NCBI GenBank assembly: GCA_025059195.1
Contig: JANXDU010000005.1
Coordinates: 1 to 42,875, forward strand
Source: Candidatus Bathyarchaeota archaeon
GTDB lineage: Archaea; Thermoproteota; Bathyarchaeia; Bathyarchaeales; Bathycorpusculaceae
Length of the DNA: 42,875 bases
Direction: 5' to 3'
Shown here one piece after another: positions 31,678-39,826 of this stretch (the stretch's first letter is position 1; every line of letters begins with the position of its first letter). Made by a program: the position numbers and the translations under genes. The notes below the pieces were generated by a model, which was given only the letters and a program-made list of their open reading frames with translations, made no database searches and had not been told where the DNA came from.

Positions 31678-33417
31678 TCATTTTAAGCGGCGGTTTCTGC
31701 CCAGCAAATCATAACCGTAATACCAAGCGGTCCAGCCCCTTGCAAAGGCGGTTTCTCCAGCCTTCGCCCTCTTCCTTCTGCGATAAATCCAAACGCAAAG
31801 CAGTATGATAACCAAAACCAGTATCAAAAGCAGAATCCAGTAAAACCATTCCGGAAGGAACCAGCCAACCACACGAACGCTATAATGGGCAGTGGCGACG
31901 TGAGGCCTATTCATAAAAACAGTCAACGCGACCCTGCCAACCTCAAAAGCTCGACCATCAACATCCCAATAGCTAAAGTCGTACCCAGCCACAGGCAGGG
32001 CCACCAGAGAAACATTCACATACGCGTTATACCACCAACCATCAACTGGACCGGCCTCGCCGAGGGGGCTTCTAGAAGGCCTCGGCCTCAAACCAGCCGG
32101 ATCCGTAGCCACGGTCAAGAGATACTGAGTCTTCCAATTCGCAACAGCAGTCTTCGGCCCGTCCATGAGAATTGGACCGCTTTTCGAATAATTTGCTCCG
32201 GAAGCAGCACCACCCCAAGAAACAAAAACACGTCGTGTTCCATTGCCATGATCAAGAAGCCCCAAATCCAAAAAAGCATAAGCTGTCTCATTAGCATTAT
32301 ACCAGCCTTCGCCACCCACAACACCATAAGGGGAAACAACATTCAAATAGTATTGCAGATAGTAATGGGCAGTCGCAGTGTAATTTCTATCCATAACAAA
32401 AGCGACTGTGTGGCCAGCTAAAGCTTTACCGTTAACACTCCAATGCTTAAACCTATACCGCGCACCAGGAGAAATTGGAACAACTTCTGGAGCAGTTAAA
32501 GAAGCCGTTGCCCCTTCATCGTACCATCCCTCGCCAAGAATAGAAACAACACCAGGAGGGTCCGTTTTGACAGTTAAGTAATACTGTACCTTAGGGATAG
32601 GCAACACGTCAAAATACGACAGGCATGGAGGACTGTAAGCGACACCCCCATACACCGGCAAGGCGGTGTACGCGACAGCGGAAACAGTTGCCCTTCCCAC
32701 CGTCGCGTTCTCCGGCACCTTTACAACAACTTGAATAAAGCTTTTGCCGGGTTGAAAGATTACGGGTTTTCCAGCATAAATCACGTGGGCTATGGGGTAA
32801 TTTACAACGTCAAAGACGTTGACTATCACAACTGCAGACTTACCCGTTAAAGCAATGTTTTTAACTGTTAGGTTGAAAACCACCGTTTCTCCACGCAAAA
32901 AGCTTGTTTTGGGGCTAAGCTCAGCATTCAATGTTTTTATGTCGGTTATCTGAACGATCCATCCAACCTGAAAAGTCAACGTGTCCATGAAAACTTTCTC
33001 AGCTATGTTAACCGCCGCCACAACTTTCCAAACGCCAAAAACCGTTTGCTCAGCAACATCCTCAGAAGGCCATGGAACCCTAAAACCGAAATGGGCTATA
33101 CCATTGCCATCCGTCCGATTAACGCTCACCGCCACCGTTTCATTTAAGGGGTTTAAAACTTGAAAAGCCACAAGCCAGTTCACAATTGGCTCCTCATTGT
33201 AGGTTACGAGGGCATACAATTCTACAAACTCTTGAGGTTGAAAGGCATCGCTCTGCCGGTTTAACCCCCGCCCATCAAACGGCACTTTATTTGTAAACAA
33301 ATCAATCTTTCCCCCTCCACCATAAACCCTCACATTCACAACCGATTGTGCAAAAGCGGTAATGCACAAAGCCAACATGAAAGTGGCTAATAGCCTTCTC
33401 CCCGTTATCATCGTCAT
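31678..33417 (-). CDS. Secreted, membrane-anchored protein with InlB-type repeats
   Basis: This surface protein has 579 residues from ATG 33417. A signal peptide (MTMITGRRLLATFMLALC...FAQS) is followed by two beta-sandwich-like regions. The first has an MG2/Ig-like strand pattern (about residues 40-130, including NWLVAFQVLNPLNETVAV). The second resembles CARDB-type domains (about 150-270, VFNLTVKNIALTGKSAVVIV). Three consecutive divergent InlB B-repeat-like units follow, each with 'YYL.V...P' then 'G.GWY..' and 'F..W..' cores. A C-terminal helix (FYWILLLILVLVIILLCVWIY) and a basic tail anchor it. The frame opens at 33465, but TATA-like sequence near 33445-33457 favours ATG 33417 or 33411. An S-layer or cell-surface binding role is inferred. 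Confidence 0.86.
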   Translation of the reverse strand: MTMITGRRLLATFMLALCITAFAQSVVNVRVYGGGGKIDLFTNKVPFDGRGLNRQSDAFQPQEFVELYALVTYNEEPIVNWLVAFQVLNPLNETVAVSVNRTDGNGIAHFGFRVPWPSEDVAEQTVFGVWKVVAAVNIAEKVFMDTLTFQVGWIVQITDIKTLNAELSPKTSFLRGETVVFNLTVKNIALTGKSAVVIVNVFDVVNYPIAHVIYAGKPVIFQPGKSFIQVVVKVPENATVGRATVSAVAYTALPVYGGVAYSPPCLSYFDVLPIPKVQYYLTVKTDPPGVVSILGEGWYDEGATASLTAPEVVPISPGARYRFKHWSVNGKALAGHTVAFVMDRNYTATAHYYLQYYLNVVSPYGVVGGEGWYNANETAYAFLDLGLLDHGNGTRRVFVSWGGAASGANYSKSGPILMDGPKTAVANWKTQYLLTVATDPAGLRPRPSRSPLGEAGPVDGWWYNAYVNVSLVALPVAGYDFSYWDVDGRAFEVGRVALTVFMNRPHVATAHYSVRVVGWFLPEWFYWILLLILVLVIILLCVWIYRRRKRAKAGETAFARGWTAWYYGYDLLGRNRRLK

Positions 33418-33516
33418 CAAGCCTATAATTGATGAGGGCTTCTTTAACAAATATTCCGTAATCACGAATATTGCTACAAAAGATGCACAGTTTTATGTAA
33501 AATGTCAAAATTAAAG

Positions 33517-33595
33517 TGGCGGGCCCGCTGGGATTTGAACCCAGGATCTCCGGCTCCGCAGGCCAGCGTCCTAATCCGTGCTAGACTACGGGCCC
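33517..33595 (-). tRNA. tRNA-Arg (anticodon GCG), CCA encoded
   Basis: On the minus strand the acceptor stem GGGCCCG pairs with CGGGCCC, discriminator G, and an encoded CCA (33517-33519). The anticodon stem is CTGGC/GCCGG, with loop C-T-GCG-G-A reading CGC/CGU arginine codons. The T arm is CTGGG/CCCAG. No intron is seen. A TATA-like cttttatcc (about 33618-33626) lies about 25-30 nt upstream, just beside the lysyl-tRNA synthetase stop, so the tRNA has its own promoter. Confidence 0.95.
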
Positions 33596-33631
33596 ATCTT
33601 ATTGAATATTTGAAAGTGGATAAAAGGGTTT

Positions 33632-35236
33632 TTAGGTTTGGTTTAGGGTGCGTTGTAGGGCGTTTATTACGTTTTGTTTGCCCATGGCCACTATGTAGGG
33701 GCCTAGTCTTGGTCCTTGGGGCGCTCCGATTAGGATGGTGTATAAGGTTTTGAAGAATTCTGAGGGTGAGACACCGTGTTTTTTGGCGGTGTTGAATATG
33801 GCGTTTTGAATTTTTTCCGGTTCTGTTTCGGTTTTTAGGGTTTCTATGAGGTCTTCTATGGCTGTTTTTTCTTCGGGTTTTAGGGTTATTGTTGTTTCTC
33901 GGATTTCTTCAAAGTCCCTTGCCCAGTTGAGGGCGTATTCTATTCGTTTTTTCAAGTTTTCGTCGGGCTGTTGTCCTTTTGGCAAGTAGCCGTAGGCTTG
34001 AAGTTTTTCTGTTATGAACTCTATTTCTCTGTCTTTCGGAGCGATTTTCGCCAGATAGGTTAGCATGTTGTAGGGGACGTGGATGCTTGGCTGTTTTGGC
34101 GGTTTCAAAAGCCAGCAGTACTCGTATAAGCCTTTAAGTTTCGTCAACTCTTTCTTATCGGGAATCGTTTTCTTTCCGAAGTATATGTCTTCTAAGGCGT
34201 CTAGTTCGTTCATGTAGGCGGGTATGTCCCTCACGTCTAAGGTGCGGGTTCCAACGAACCTTTTTAGCATTAGAAGCATGAGCGACTGGGGTGAGCCATA
34301 CCTAAACCATACTTGAGGCGTGAAAACGTTGCCCGTTGACTTTGAAATCTTTCTTCCACTTTTGTCTAGGAACATTTCGTATCGGGCGTGGGCTGGCGGC
34401 TCGTAGCCCAGCACTTCGCGGCTTATTCTGTCGTTGACGCGAACGGAGTCGGCTATGTCTTTTCCGTAAGCTTCAAACCTTATGTCGAGGGCTTTCCATC
34501 GAGCGGCGAACTCGCCTTTCCAGCTCAGCTTCCCAGCGCCTTTCGTCACGTCAGCTTCGCCTTTATAGCCGCATCCTTCAATCCATCTGCCCTTAATTTC
34601 CATTCCTTCGCAGATGTAGAGCACTCTCTTTTCTTTGGGCAAATATTCCAAGGCTTTGGTTGTGTATATTCTCCCGCAGCTTTCGCATGTGGGGAAGTAT
34701 GGTAAAACCTCCATGTACCTTTCTTGTCCAACTTCTTCCCGGACGATTTCGCCAACTTTCTTCGCGTTCAAGAGGATCGTGTGGATTTCGTTGTTAAGCA
34801 AGCCTCGTTCATAAGCTTCTTTGGCCGACATGTAAAGGTATTCTATGCCACACTTGTCTAAGGCTTCAAGCAGCAGAGAACTCATGTGTCTGCCATAGCT
34901 ATCATGGCACTTGAACGGATCTGGAATGTCCGTAACTGGAAAGCCCAAATACTTTTCCAAGGTTTTTGGTAGGCCCACTGGCACTTTGCGTAGTCCATCC
35001 TTGTCATCACAGAAGGCTATAAGTTCTGAGCGGTAGCCTTGCTCTTTTAGGGCTAAAGCCACGGCGTAGGAGCGAGCGGCGTCGCCTAAGCTTCCAATGT
35101 GGGGGAAACCCGAGGCGCCTAACCCCATTTCGGTTCGGATTAGGTCTAGGCTTCTGCCTAGCTTTCGCTCTCTTTCGATGATTTTCGCCGCCATTTTGTC
35201 GTACCATGTTCCTCGTCCAATTATTTCGCGGCTCAT
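33632..35236 (-). CDS. lysS: Lysyl-tRNA synthetase, class I
   Basis: This 534-residue class I LysRS attaches lysine to tRNA-Lys; the class I form is characteristic of most archaea and a few bacteria. The catalytic Rossmann domain has the HIGH-equivalent in GASGFPHIGSLGDAAR (about residues 40-55) and the KMSKS-equivalent KISKSTG (about 293-299). Zinc-type cysteines lie in FPTCESCGRIY (about 180-190) and CEGMEIKGRWIEGCGY. The C-terminal alpha-helical anticodon-binding part covers about 350-534. Length is full. The gene starts 19 nt after the zinc-ribbon gene on the same strand, which suggests one transcript, and is followed by tRNA-Arg with its own TATA. Confidence 0.97.
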   Translation of the reverse strand: MSREIIGRGTWYDKMAAKIIERERKLGRSLDLIRTEMGLGASGFPHIGSLGDAARSYAVALALKEQGYRSELIAFCDDKDGLRKVPVGLPKTLEKYLGFPVTDIPDPFKCHDSYGRHMSSLLLEALDKCGIEYLYMSAKEAYERGLLNNEIHTILLNAKKVGEIVREEVGQERYMEVLPYFPTCESCGRIYTTKALEYLPKEKRVLYICEGMEIKGRWIEGCGYKGEADVTKGAGKLSWKGEFAARWKALDIRFEAYGKDIADSVRVNDRISREVLGYEPPAHARYEMFLDKSGRKISKSTGNVFTPQVWFRYGSPQSLMLLMLKRFVGTRTLDVRDIPAYMNELDALEDIYFGKKTIPDKKELTKLKGLYEYCWLLKPPKQPSIHVPYNMLTYLAKIAPKDREIEFITEKLQAYGYLPKGQQPDENLKKRIEYALNWARDFEEIRETTITLKPEEKTAIEDLIETLKTETEPEKIQNAIFNTAKKHGVSPSEFFKTLYTILIGAPQGPRLGPYIVAMGKQNVINALQRTLNQT

Positions 35237-35255
35237 TCACTATCACAGCCGTGGG

Positions 35256-36008
35256 TTAGAATAATCCTATTTTCGTTGGGGGGATTTCGCCCTTTATAAC
35301 TGTGCCAGTGGCTCCGTCCAGCCATAACGTGTAAACTTTGCCTTTATACTCATATTTAATAAACCAAACGGGGGCGTGGAGGTAAACTGTTTGGTTCACT
35401 TTTATCTCGTTTTTCATTTCTATGATTCTGTCAACATCCTGCTGAGCCAAGTAGCGGTGATGCTCAGTTATCTGTTGCTTTGCGATTTCTAAGGCTTCTT
35501 CTCTATCCATTTCGCTGTTCAGAACTTTCGCGAACTCTTCGATTCTCCTAAAGTCGTATGGAACCTTGCCCTCTAAAGGCACGTCGTACTCTTTCGTTGG
35601 AAATTCTGAGGCTTTTCTTGCGAGAACAAGCCAGTTGTATTTTTTGGTTATTTTGCCTTCCTTCACTATCGGCGGGTTTAAACGTTCAAAAATGCCTTTG
35701 TAAGTGCTTTCTGTTTCAGCGGACACCACCCAGAAGGGCAAATACATCAATGTCTTCTCGACGAATCTTGCCTTTTCCGCTAGATCTGAGGGTTTAAGGA
35801 AGCCGAAGCGCATCCAGTTTTTGGCTGGTTCCTCAATACTTGCTGGGTTATATTTGTTGAGGAGCATGGAATGCTCGAAAGTAAACGCCTTCCCGGTTTC
35901 AATCACCACCGTGTAGCCACAGTATCTGCACGTGGCAACTATTTCTCCGGGTTTAAAGGGGATTGGTGCTCCACAATAGGAACAGCTCAGCTCTTTAACT
36001 ATCGACAT
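35256..36008 (-). CDS. Zinc-ribbon protein of unknown function
   Basis: This is a 250-residue soluble protein. Its N-terminus is a zinc ribbon with CSYCGAP and CRYCGYTV (Cys pairs about residues 9-12 and 27-30). A mixed alpha/beta region follows, including YLPFWVVSAETESTYKGIF and TVYLHAPVWFIKYEYKGKVYTLWLDGATG (about 205-235). The last block resembles the repeated beta-strand units of PepSY-like or 'YkvR-like' small domains, but I do not recognise it firmly. It overlaps the 3' end of the FAD dehydrogenase gene upstream by 14 nt and precedes lysS by 19 nt, so all three are probably co-transcribed. Function is unknown. Confidence 0.8.
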   Translation of the reverse strand: MSIVKELSCSYCGAPIPFKPGEIVATCRYCGYTVVIETGKAFTFEHSMLLNKYNPASIEEPAKNWMRFGFLKPSDLAEKARFVEKTLMYLPFWVVSAETESTYKGIFERLNPPIVKEGKITKKYNWLVLARKASEFPTKEYDVPLEGKVPYDFRRIEEFAKVLNSEMDREEALEIAKQQITEHHRYLAQQDVDRIIEMKNEIKVNQTVYLHAPVWFIKYEYKGKVYTLWLDGATGTVIKGEIPPTKIGLF

Positions 36009-37395
36009 TTTCTTTTACCTTCTGCTTCTCCCGCCTTAGAATTTCTCTTGCCACAATCACTCCAGAGGCGGAGGCTTGAATAAGCCCCCTTGTGACTCCG
36101 GCGCCGTCGCCTATTGTGAAAAGGTTTCGTATTTTTGTTTCCAGCGAGTTGCTTAATTCAAGCCTTGAAGAGTAGAATTTCACCTCAACCCCGTAGAGAA
36201 GGGTGTCCCTTGAATGGATGCCCGGGGCTATTTTGTCCAAGGCTTCCAGCATCTCTCTTATGTCGGCTAAATAGCGGTAGGGCAAAACGAAGCTTAGATC
36301 TCCTGGTGTAGCGTTTTTCAAAGTGGGGGTTACGACGCTTCTGGCTATTCTGTCGGGCGTTGAACGTCTACCCGCTTCTAAATCGCCTAAACGCTGTATT
36401 AGGATGCCTCCGCTTAGAAGGTTTGAAAGCCTCGCCAAATACTTGCCGTAGGCTATGGGCTCCTTGAAGGGTTCCGTGAAGGATGTTCTAACAAGGACGG
36501 CGAAGTTTGTGTTTTCTGTTTTCCGTTCGGCATAACTCTGCCCGTTAACGGTTAAAACACCGTTATATGATTCTGTTATAACTTCTCCGTATGGAGCTAC
36601 ACAGAAAGTCCTAACCTGATCGTCGAAGAATTTTGAGTAATAAACGAATTTTGGCTCGTAGAGGATGTTTGTCAAATTTTCCATAACCGCTGCGAGCACT
36701 TCCACCCTTACGCCAACGTCCACGGGATTGTTAAGCCGTTTTAAACCTAAAGCTTGGGCTTCCGTTTGAAGCCATTCGGCGCCAACCCTTCCCGGCGCCA
36801 CGATAACATATTTCCCGAAGAACTTTTCTCCGTCGACGGTTTCAACGCCTTCCACAACACCATTTTTGACAATAAGTCCTTTAACGTCCTTCTTCATTTT
36901 TATCTCAACTTTTCCCTCAAGCTCTTGCCGCATTTTCCGCAGTGTTTGGGCGCACCGTTCCGTTCCCATGTGCCTAATTTTTTGGTGGATGAGTTTTAAT
37001 CCAGCTAAAGAGGCTTTCCGCTCTATTTCCTCAACTTTCTCCACGTCGCCACCGTAAACGTGGCTCGGCGCCCCAAAACGGAGATAAACGTTGTCCACGT
37101 AGTTTATTAACTCGGACAGCTCCTTTTCTGAAACGTACTGGTTCAGCCATCCTCCCACTTCCGTTGATATAGTTAGCTTGCCGTCGCTGAAGGCTCCGGC
37201 TCCGCCCCAACCGCAGAGAAGCCCACATGGATCGCAATTCACACAGCCGAAGCCTCTGCTTGCCGGGCATCTCCGCTGTTCAAGGTCTGGACCTTTGTCA
37301 AGCATCAAAATACGGAGGTCAGCTTTGCCGACAAGTTCAAGGGCTGAAAATATCCCCGCTGGACCCGCTCCAACAATCACCACGTCGTATTTCAA
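35995..37395 (-). CDS. FAD-dependent dehydrogenase (COG2509 type)
   Basis: This 466-residue FAD-dependent oxidoreductase belongs to the uncharacterised COG2509 group. The dinucleotide-binding motif is VVIVGAGPAGIFSALEL just after the start. A cysteine-rich patch follows (RRCPASRGFGCVNCDPCGLLCG, about residues 40-61) with GWGGAGAFSDGKLT. The middle carries VIVAPGRVGAEWL, and the C-terminal FAD motif is NLFTIGDGAGVTRGLIQASASG (about 425-446). The cysteines could bind a metal or an Fe-S cluster. TTG 37419 is the furthest start, but a TATA-like atatatc at 37439-37447 implies transcription near 37416. TTG 37395 follows aagaggt at good spacing. The substrate is unknown. Confidence 0.88.
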   Translation of the reverse strand: MKYDVVIVGAGPAGIFSALELVGKADLRILMLDKGPDLEQRRCPASRGFGCVNCDPCGLLCGWGGAGAFSDGKLTISTEVGGWLNQYVSEKELSELINYVDNVYLRFGAPSHVYGGDVEKVEEIERKASLAGLKLIHQKIRHMGTERCAQTLRKMRQELEGKVEIKMKKDVKGLIVKNGVVEGVETVDGEKFFGKYVIVAPGRVGAEWLQTEAQALGLKRLNNPVDVGVRVEVLAAVMENLTNILYEPKFVYYSKFFDDQVRTFCVAPYGEVITESYNGVLTVNGQSYAERKTENTNFAVLVRTSFTEPFKEPIAYGKYLARLSNLLSGGILIQRLGDLEAGRRSTPDRIARSVVTPTLKNATPGDLSFVLPYRYLADIREMLEALDKIAPGIHSRDTLLYGVEVKFYSSRLELSNSLETKIRNLFTIGDGAGVTRGLIQASASGVIVAREILRREKQKVKENVDS

Positions 37396-37491
37396 GGCTT
37401 TATACCTCTTGAAGCCCAAAACAACATGTAATAACCAGCATATATCTTTAGCGAATCCAAAACGTAATGGGAATGGAGAAACTTTAGAGTC

Positions 37492-37830
37492 CTAGTGAAG
37501 CGGTACCAGACAGAGAAACTTTACAGTCTGTTTCCCATCGTTTCTAAATTGGTGTTTCTCATTGGGAGGGACAAAAATCACGTCGCCGGGCTTAAATTTC
37601 TTTTCGCCTTCTGGGCCAACAACGGTGCCCTCACCTTCAAGAACGAAAACCTCATGCTCCCAAGGATGCGCATGTAGGGGGCTGTGGCCTCCGGGCTCCA
37701 TCTCGAAGAGCCTCATGGCAAAGTTTGGAGCTCCCGTCTCTTTTGCGATAAGCCATCTGACCTTCAACTTTGAGGCGCCTTGTTCACGGGCTTCTTCAGC
37801 TTTAACTTCACTGTAATGGAAAACCCTCAT
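37492..37830 (-). CDS. Small cupin-domain protein
   Basis: This is a single-domain cupin of 112 residues. Cupin motif 1 is HSPLHAHPWEHEVFVLEGEG (about residues 49-68), with His, His and Glu/His metal ligands. Motif 2 is FKPGDVIFVPPNEKHQFRN (about 78-96) with the final His. The conserved barrel and length match archaeal small cupins often annotated as putative dioxygenases or isomerases. Family is certain, but no reaction can be assigned. The gene has its own start region and is separate from the FAD dehydrogenase (about 70-nt gap), on the same strand. Confidence 0.92.
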   Translation of the reverse strand: MRVFHYSEVKAEEAREQGASKLKVRWLIAKETGAPNFAMRLFEMEPGGHSPLHAHPWEHEVFVLEGEGTVVGPEGEKKFKPGDVIFVPPNEKHQFRNDGKQTVKFLCLVPLH

Positions 37831-37876
37831 GTCAAACCCTTCCTTTCATGGTTAAAGACGCCGGGTTTAATCTTCC

Positions 37877-38155
37877 CTAGTCTTTTATGGCTTCAAGGAT
37901 GCTCATAACATTCCAAAGTTTTACACGCGTGTAGGGCGGCATGTTCGGGTCTTGTAGAATTTCGTCCAATATGGATATGGCGTTTGAAGCCCTAACTGCG
38001 GGTGTGAACTCTGTTGTCTGTAGCGCATCCATAGAGTCTTTAGCCGCCCTTCTAATGTTTCGCGGCGTCGTGGTGTCCTCAGAGACCTCAGCCAACACGG
38101 CTAAAGCCTGCTTAATTCGCTCCTCATACTCTTCAAGTTTCTTTTTCCTCACCAT
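37877..38155 (-). CDS. UPF0147 family protein
   Basis: This is a conserved archaeal helical protein of 92 residues (UPF0147). Its sequence from KKLEEYEERIKQALAVLAEV through TPRNIRRAAKDSMDALQ and DPNMPPYTRVKLWNVMSILE is the family pattern. No biochemical role is established for the family. The frame opens at 38194, but ATG 38155 (MVRKKK) gives the family's usual ~90-residue length. The tatata box at 38197-38202 lies 42 nt from it, which excludes the longer start. It is divergent from the SSSCA1-type gene and probably shares that TATA element. Confidence 0.9.
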   Translation of the reverse strand: MVRKKKLEEYEERIKQALAVLAEVSEDTTTPRNIRRAAKDSMDALQTTEFTPAVRASNAISILDEILQDPNMPPYTRVKLWNVMSILEAIKD

Positions 38156-38194
38156 GGCAACCCCCGCCAGAATCAGAATATTCAAGGTAATCAA

Positions 38195-38204
38195 GTTATA
38201 TAGG
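38195..38204. promoter_or_regulatory. Shared TATA element between UPF0147 and SSSCA1-type genes
   Basis: The sequence gttatatagg contains palindromic tatata (38197-38202). It lies about 37-42 nt from the starts of both divergent genes, so one box could serve both strands. Confidence 0.5.
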
Positions 38205-38238
38205 CTTTTATGCCTATCCTTATTGGGGGGCTTAGCCG

Positions 38239-38610
38239 ATGCCGCAGAGCGCCAAATCCAGCGATGAGCAGTATATTAAACGTATGGCTGACATGCTTCG
38301 CCAAGGTTCAACACTTACGGAGCTTGCGTGTCCAGTTTGTGCTTCACCAATTTTTAGGCTTAAAAATGGCGATTTATGGTGTGCCAAATGCGAAAAGAAG
38401 GTTATAGTCGTCAGAGAAGAGGCGGAGCTGGCGAAAATAACAAGCGCCTTAAGCCTTGAAGCCTTAGAGGCAACGCTGCTAGCTAAAATTCAAGAAATTC
38501 AAGGGAAAATGTTGCACGAAACAAACGTTGAAGAGCTTCAAAAACTTGGCGTGGCGCTTTCTGGACTGCTGGAAAACTTGGAGAAAGTTAGAAAAGCCAG
38601 AAAAGTTTGA
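38239..38610 (+). CDS. SSSCA1-type (autoantigen p27-like) zinc-ribbon protein
   Basis: This is a 123-residue protein of the Sjogren's syndrome/scleroderma autoantigen 1 family (UPF0148 in archaea). An N-terminal helix (EQYIKRMADMLRQGSTLTEL) leads to the zinc ribbon LACPVCASPIFRLKNGDLWCAKCEKKV (two CxxC pairs, about residues 31-52). A charged helical coiled tail (about 60-123) follows. The arrangement 'M...GA/ST L...CP.C..P.F..K.G...C..C' is the family signature. The molecular role is unknown in archaea. The ATG has a gggggg-rich ribosome site 9-14 nt upstream. It leads a pair with the unknown gene 21 nt downstream. Confidence 0.9.
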   Translation: MPQSAKSSDEQYIKRMADMLRQGSTLTELACPVCASPIFRLKNGDLWCAKCEKKVIVVREEAELAKITSALSLEALEATLLAKIQEIQGKMLHETNVEELQKLGVALSGLLENLEKVRKARKV

Positions 38611-38631
38611 AGCGGAGACGAGGATGCCGCA

Positions 38632-39132
38632 ATGCTTGGTTTTTACCGGAACTTCCCATTTAACGTGCACATGGTTGCCCAGCTAACCACCTCGGTTTCT
38701 CTGAAAAAGTTGCAGCAAGCGATAATTCAAGCCCTTCATGGACTTAACGGTGAAAGCCTAAACTTAGAAACAATAACTGAGCCTTCCATTCCAGAATGCA
38801 CGGTAATTTTCGAATTCGGCATAGCGGAAAGCGAAGCTTTCAACTATCTGGATGGCGAAGAAACGCAGAAAGCACTACAAATAGTTGGGAAAAATCCATT
38901 GAAGGTTATGGACTTCTTCTGCGCTGTGCGGTATTATAGGCGTCGAGAGGACAAAAACAAGCCTTTAAAGTTTGACTACTACATGCTCCGCTTAACCTTC
39001 AACGCCAACACCGTGGAAATGCAAGTTTTTCATGAAAGGGGGCCGCGACATATTTCTCCAGAAGAGATCGTGAACCTTGTTGTTTCAAGGGTGAACGCGT
39101 TATTTCCGAGAAAAGCGTTAAAACCCGCTTAA
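38632..39132 (+). CDS. Unrecognised conserved-looking protein
   Basis: I do not recognise this 166-residue soluble protein. It has alternating strands and helices: an N-terminal FPFNVHMVAQLTTSVSLKKLQQAI segment, a middle ECTVIFEFGIAESEAFNYLDG, a KVMDFFCAVRYYRRREDKNK basic stretch, and a final FDYYMLRLTFNANTVEMQVFHERG then a C-terminal helix EEIVNLVVSRVNAL. This resembles a two-layer alpha/beta sandwich. No signal peptide or catalytic motif is visible. It follows the SSSCA1-type gene by 21 nt and is probably co-transcribed. Its end overlaps the dTMP kinase gene convergently by 4 nt. Codon use looks like its neighbours. Confidence 0.78.
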   Translation: MLGFYRNFPFNVHMVAQLTTSVSLKKLQQAIIQALHGLNGESLNLETITEPSIPECTVIFEFGIAESEAFNYLDGEETQKALQIVGKNPLKVMDFFCAVRYYRRREDKNKPLKFDYYMLRLTFNANTVEMQVFHERGPRHISPEEIVNLVVSRVNALFPRKALKPA

Positions 39133-39743
39133 ATTCTACGCGCTTCAGCCCCTTCCAAGCAGTTCAAAACTATGGATAGGATTTCCCTTGCAACCTCTCG
39201 TTTAGGCTTGTTTCCATCCACTTTGACAAGCTCTCCTTTCTCCACAAAAAACATGTAAACTTCCCGCACTTTCCGTTGGATTTCAAGGTTTTCCATAACC
39301 GACTTTTTGGGCTTAAGTCTCTGGACAACGGTTTCAGGCTCAACGTCTATGTAAATCGCCAAGTCGGGCGCCACTGCATGCTGGTTTATGTTCCTAATCC
39401 AGTCAAAGCTTAAGCCAGCCGCCCCCTGATAGGCCAAAGAAGAATACAAATAGCGATCTGAAACTACGATTCCCCCATTTTTTAAGGCGGGGACTATTTC
39501 CTTTTCCACGTGTTCATAGCGGTCGGCCGCAAAAAGCAAAGCTTCAACAACGCTTGAGACACGCTTCTCCCCATGCAAACAATACCTTTTAATAAACTTT
39601 CCAATCTTTCCACGGCTTGGCTCAGCCGTATAAACCGCCGCATACCCCCTTTTCCTAAGTTCTCTCACTAGAATCTTCGTTTGGGTTGTTTTTCCGCAGC
39701 CGTCCAAGCCTTCGACACATATGAAGAAACCCTGCTTATCCAA
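39129..39743 (-). CDS. tmk: Thymidylate kinase
   Basis: dTMP kinase (204 residues) makes dTDP for DNA synthesis. The P-loop is FICVEGLDGCGKTTQTK (Gly-x4-Gly-Lys-Thr at about residues 11-19). The DR(Y/H) motif is VVSDRYLYSSLAYQG (about 95-109). The substrate-side TAEPSRGKIGKFI, LLFAADRYEHVEKEI and the LID-like region near 145-150 fit the family, and the length is normal. The start is ATG 39743. It overlaps the preceding convergent gene's end by 4 nt and is divergent from the HD-domain protein at 39827, about 83 nt away. Confidence 0.95.
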   Translation of the reverse strand: MDKQGFFICVEGLDGCGKTTQTKILVRELRKRGYAAVYTAEPSRGKIGKFIKRYCLHGEKRVSSVVEALLFAADRYEHVEKEIVPALKNGGIVVSDRYLYSSLAYQGAAGLSFDWIRNINQHAVAPDLAIYIDVEPETVVQRLKPKKSVMENLEIQRKVREVYMFFVEKGELVKVDGNKPKREVAREILSIVLNCLEGAEARRI

Positions 39744-39826
39744 CGCCTAGTCCTCCACGCCAGCATTACACATTATAAAAGGGAACCCACATTAATAATT
39801 GTCTAATCACTTACGGAGAATAAGCC

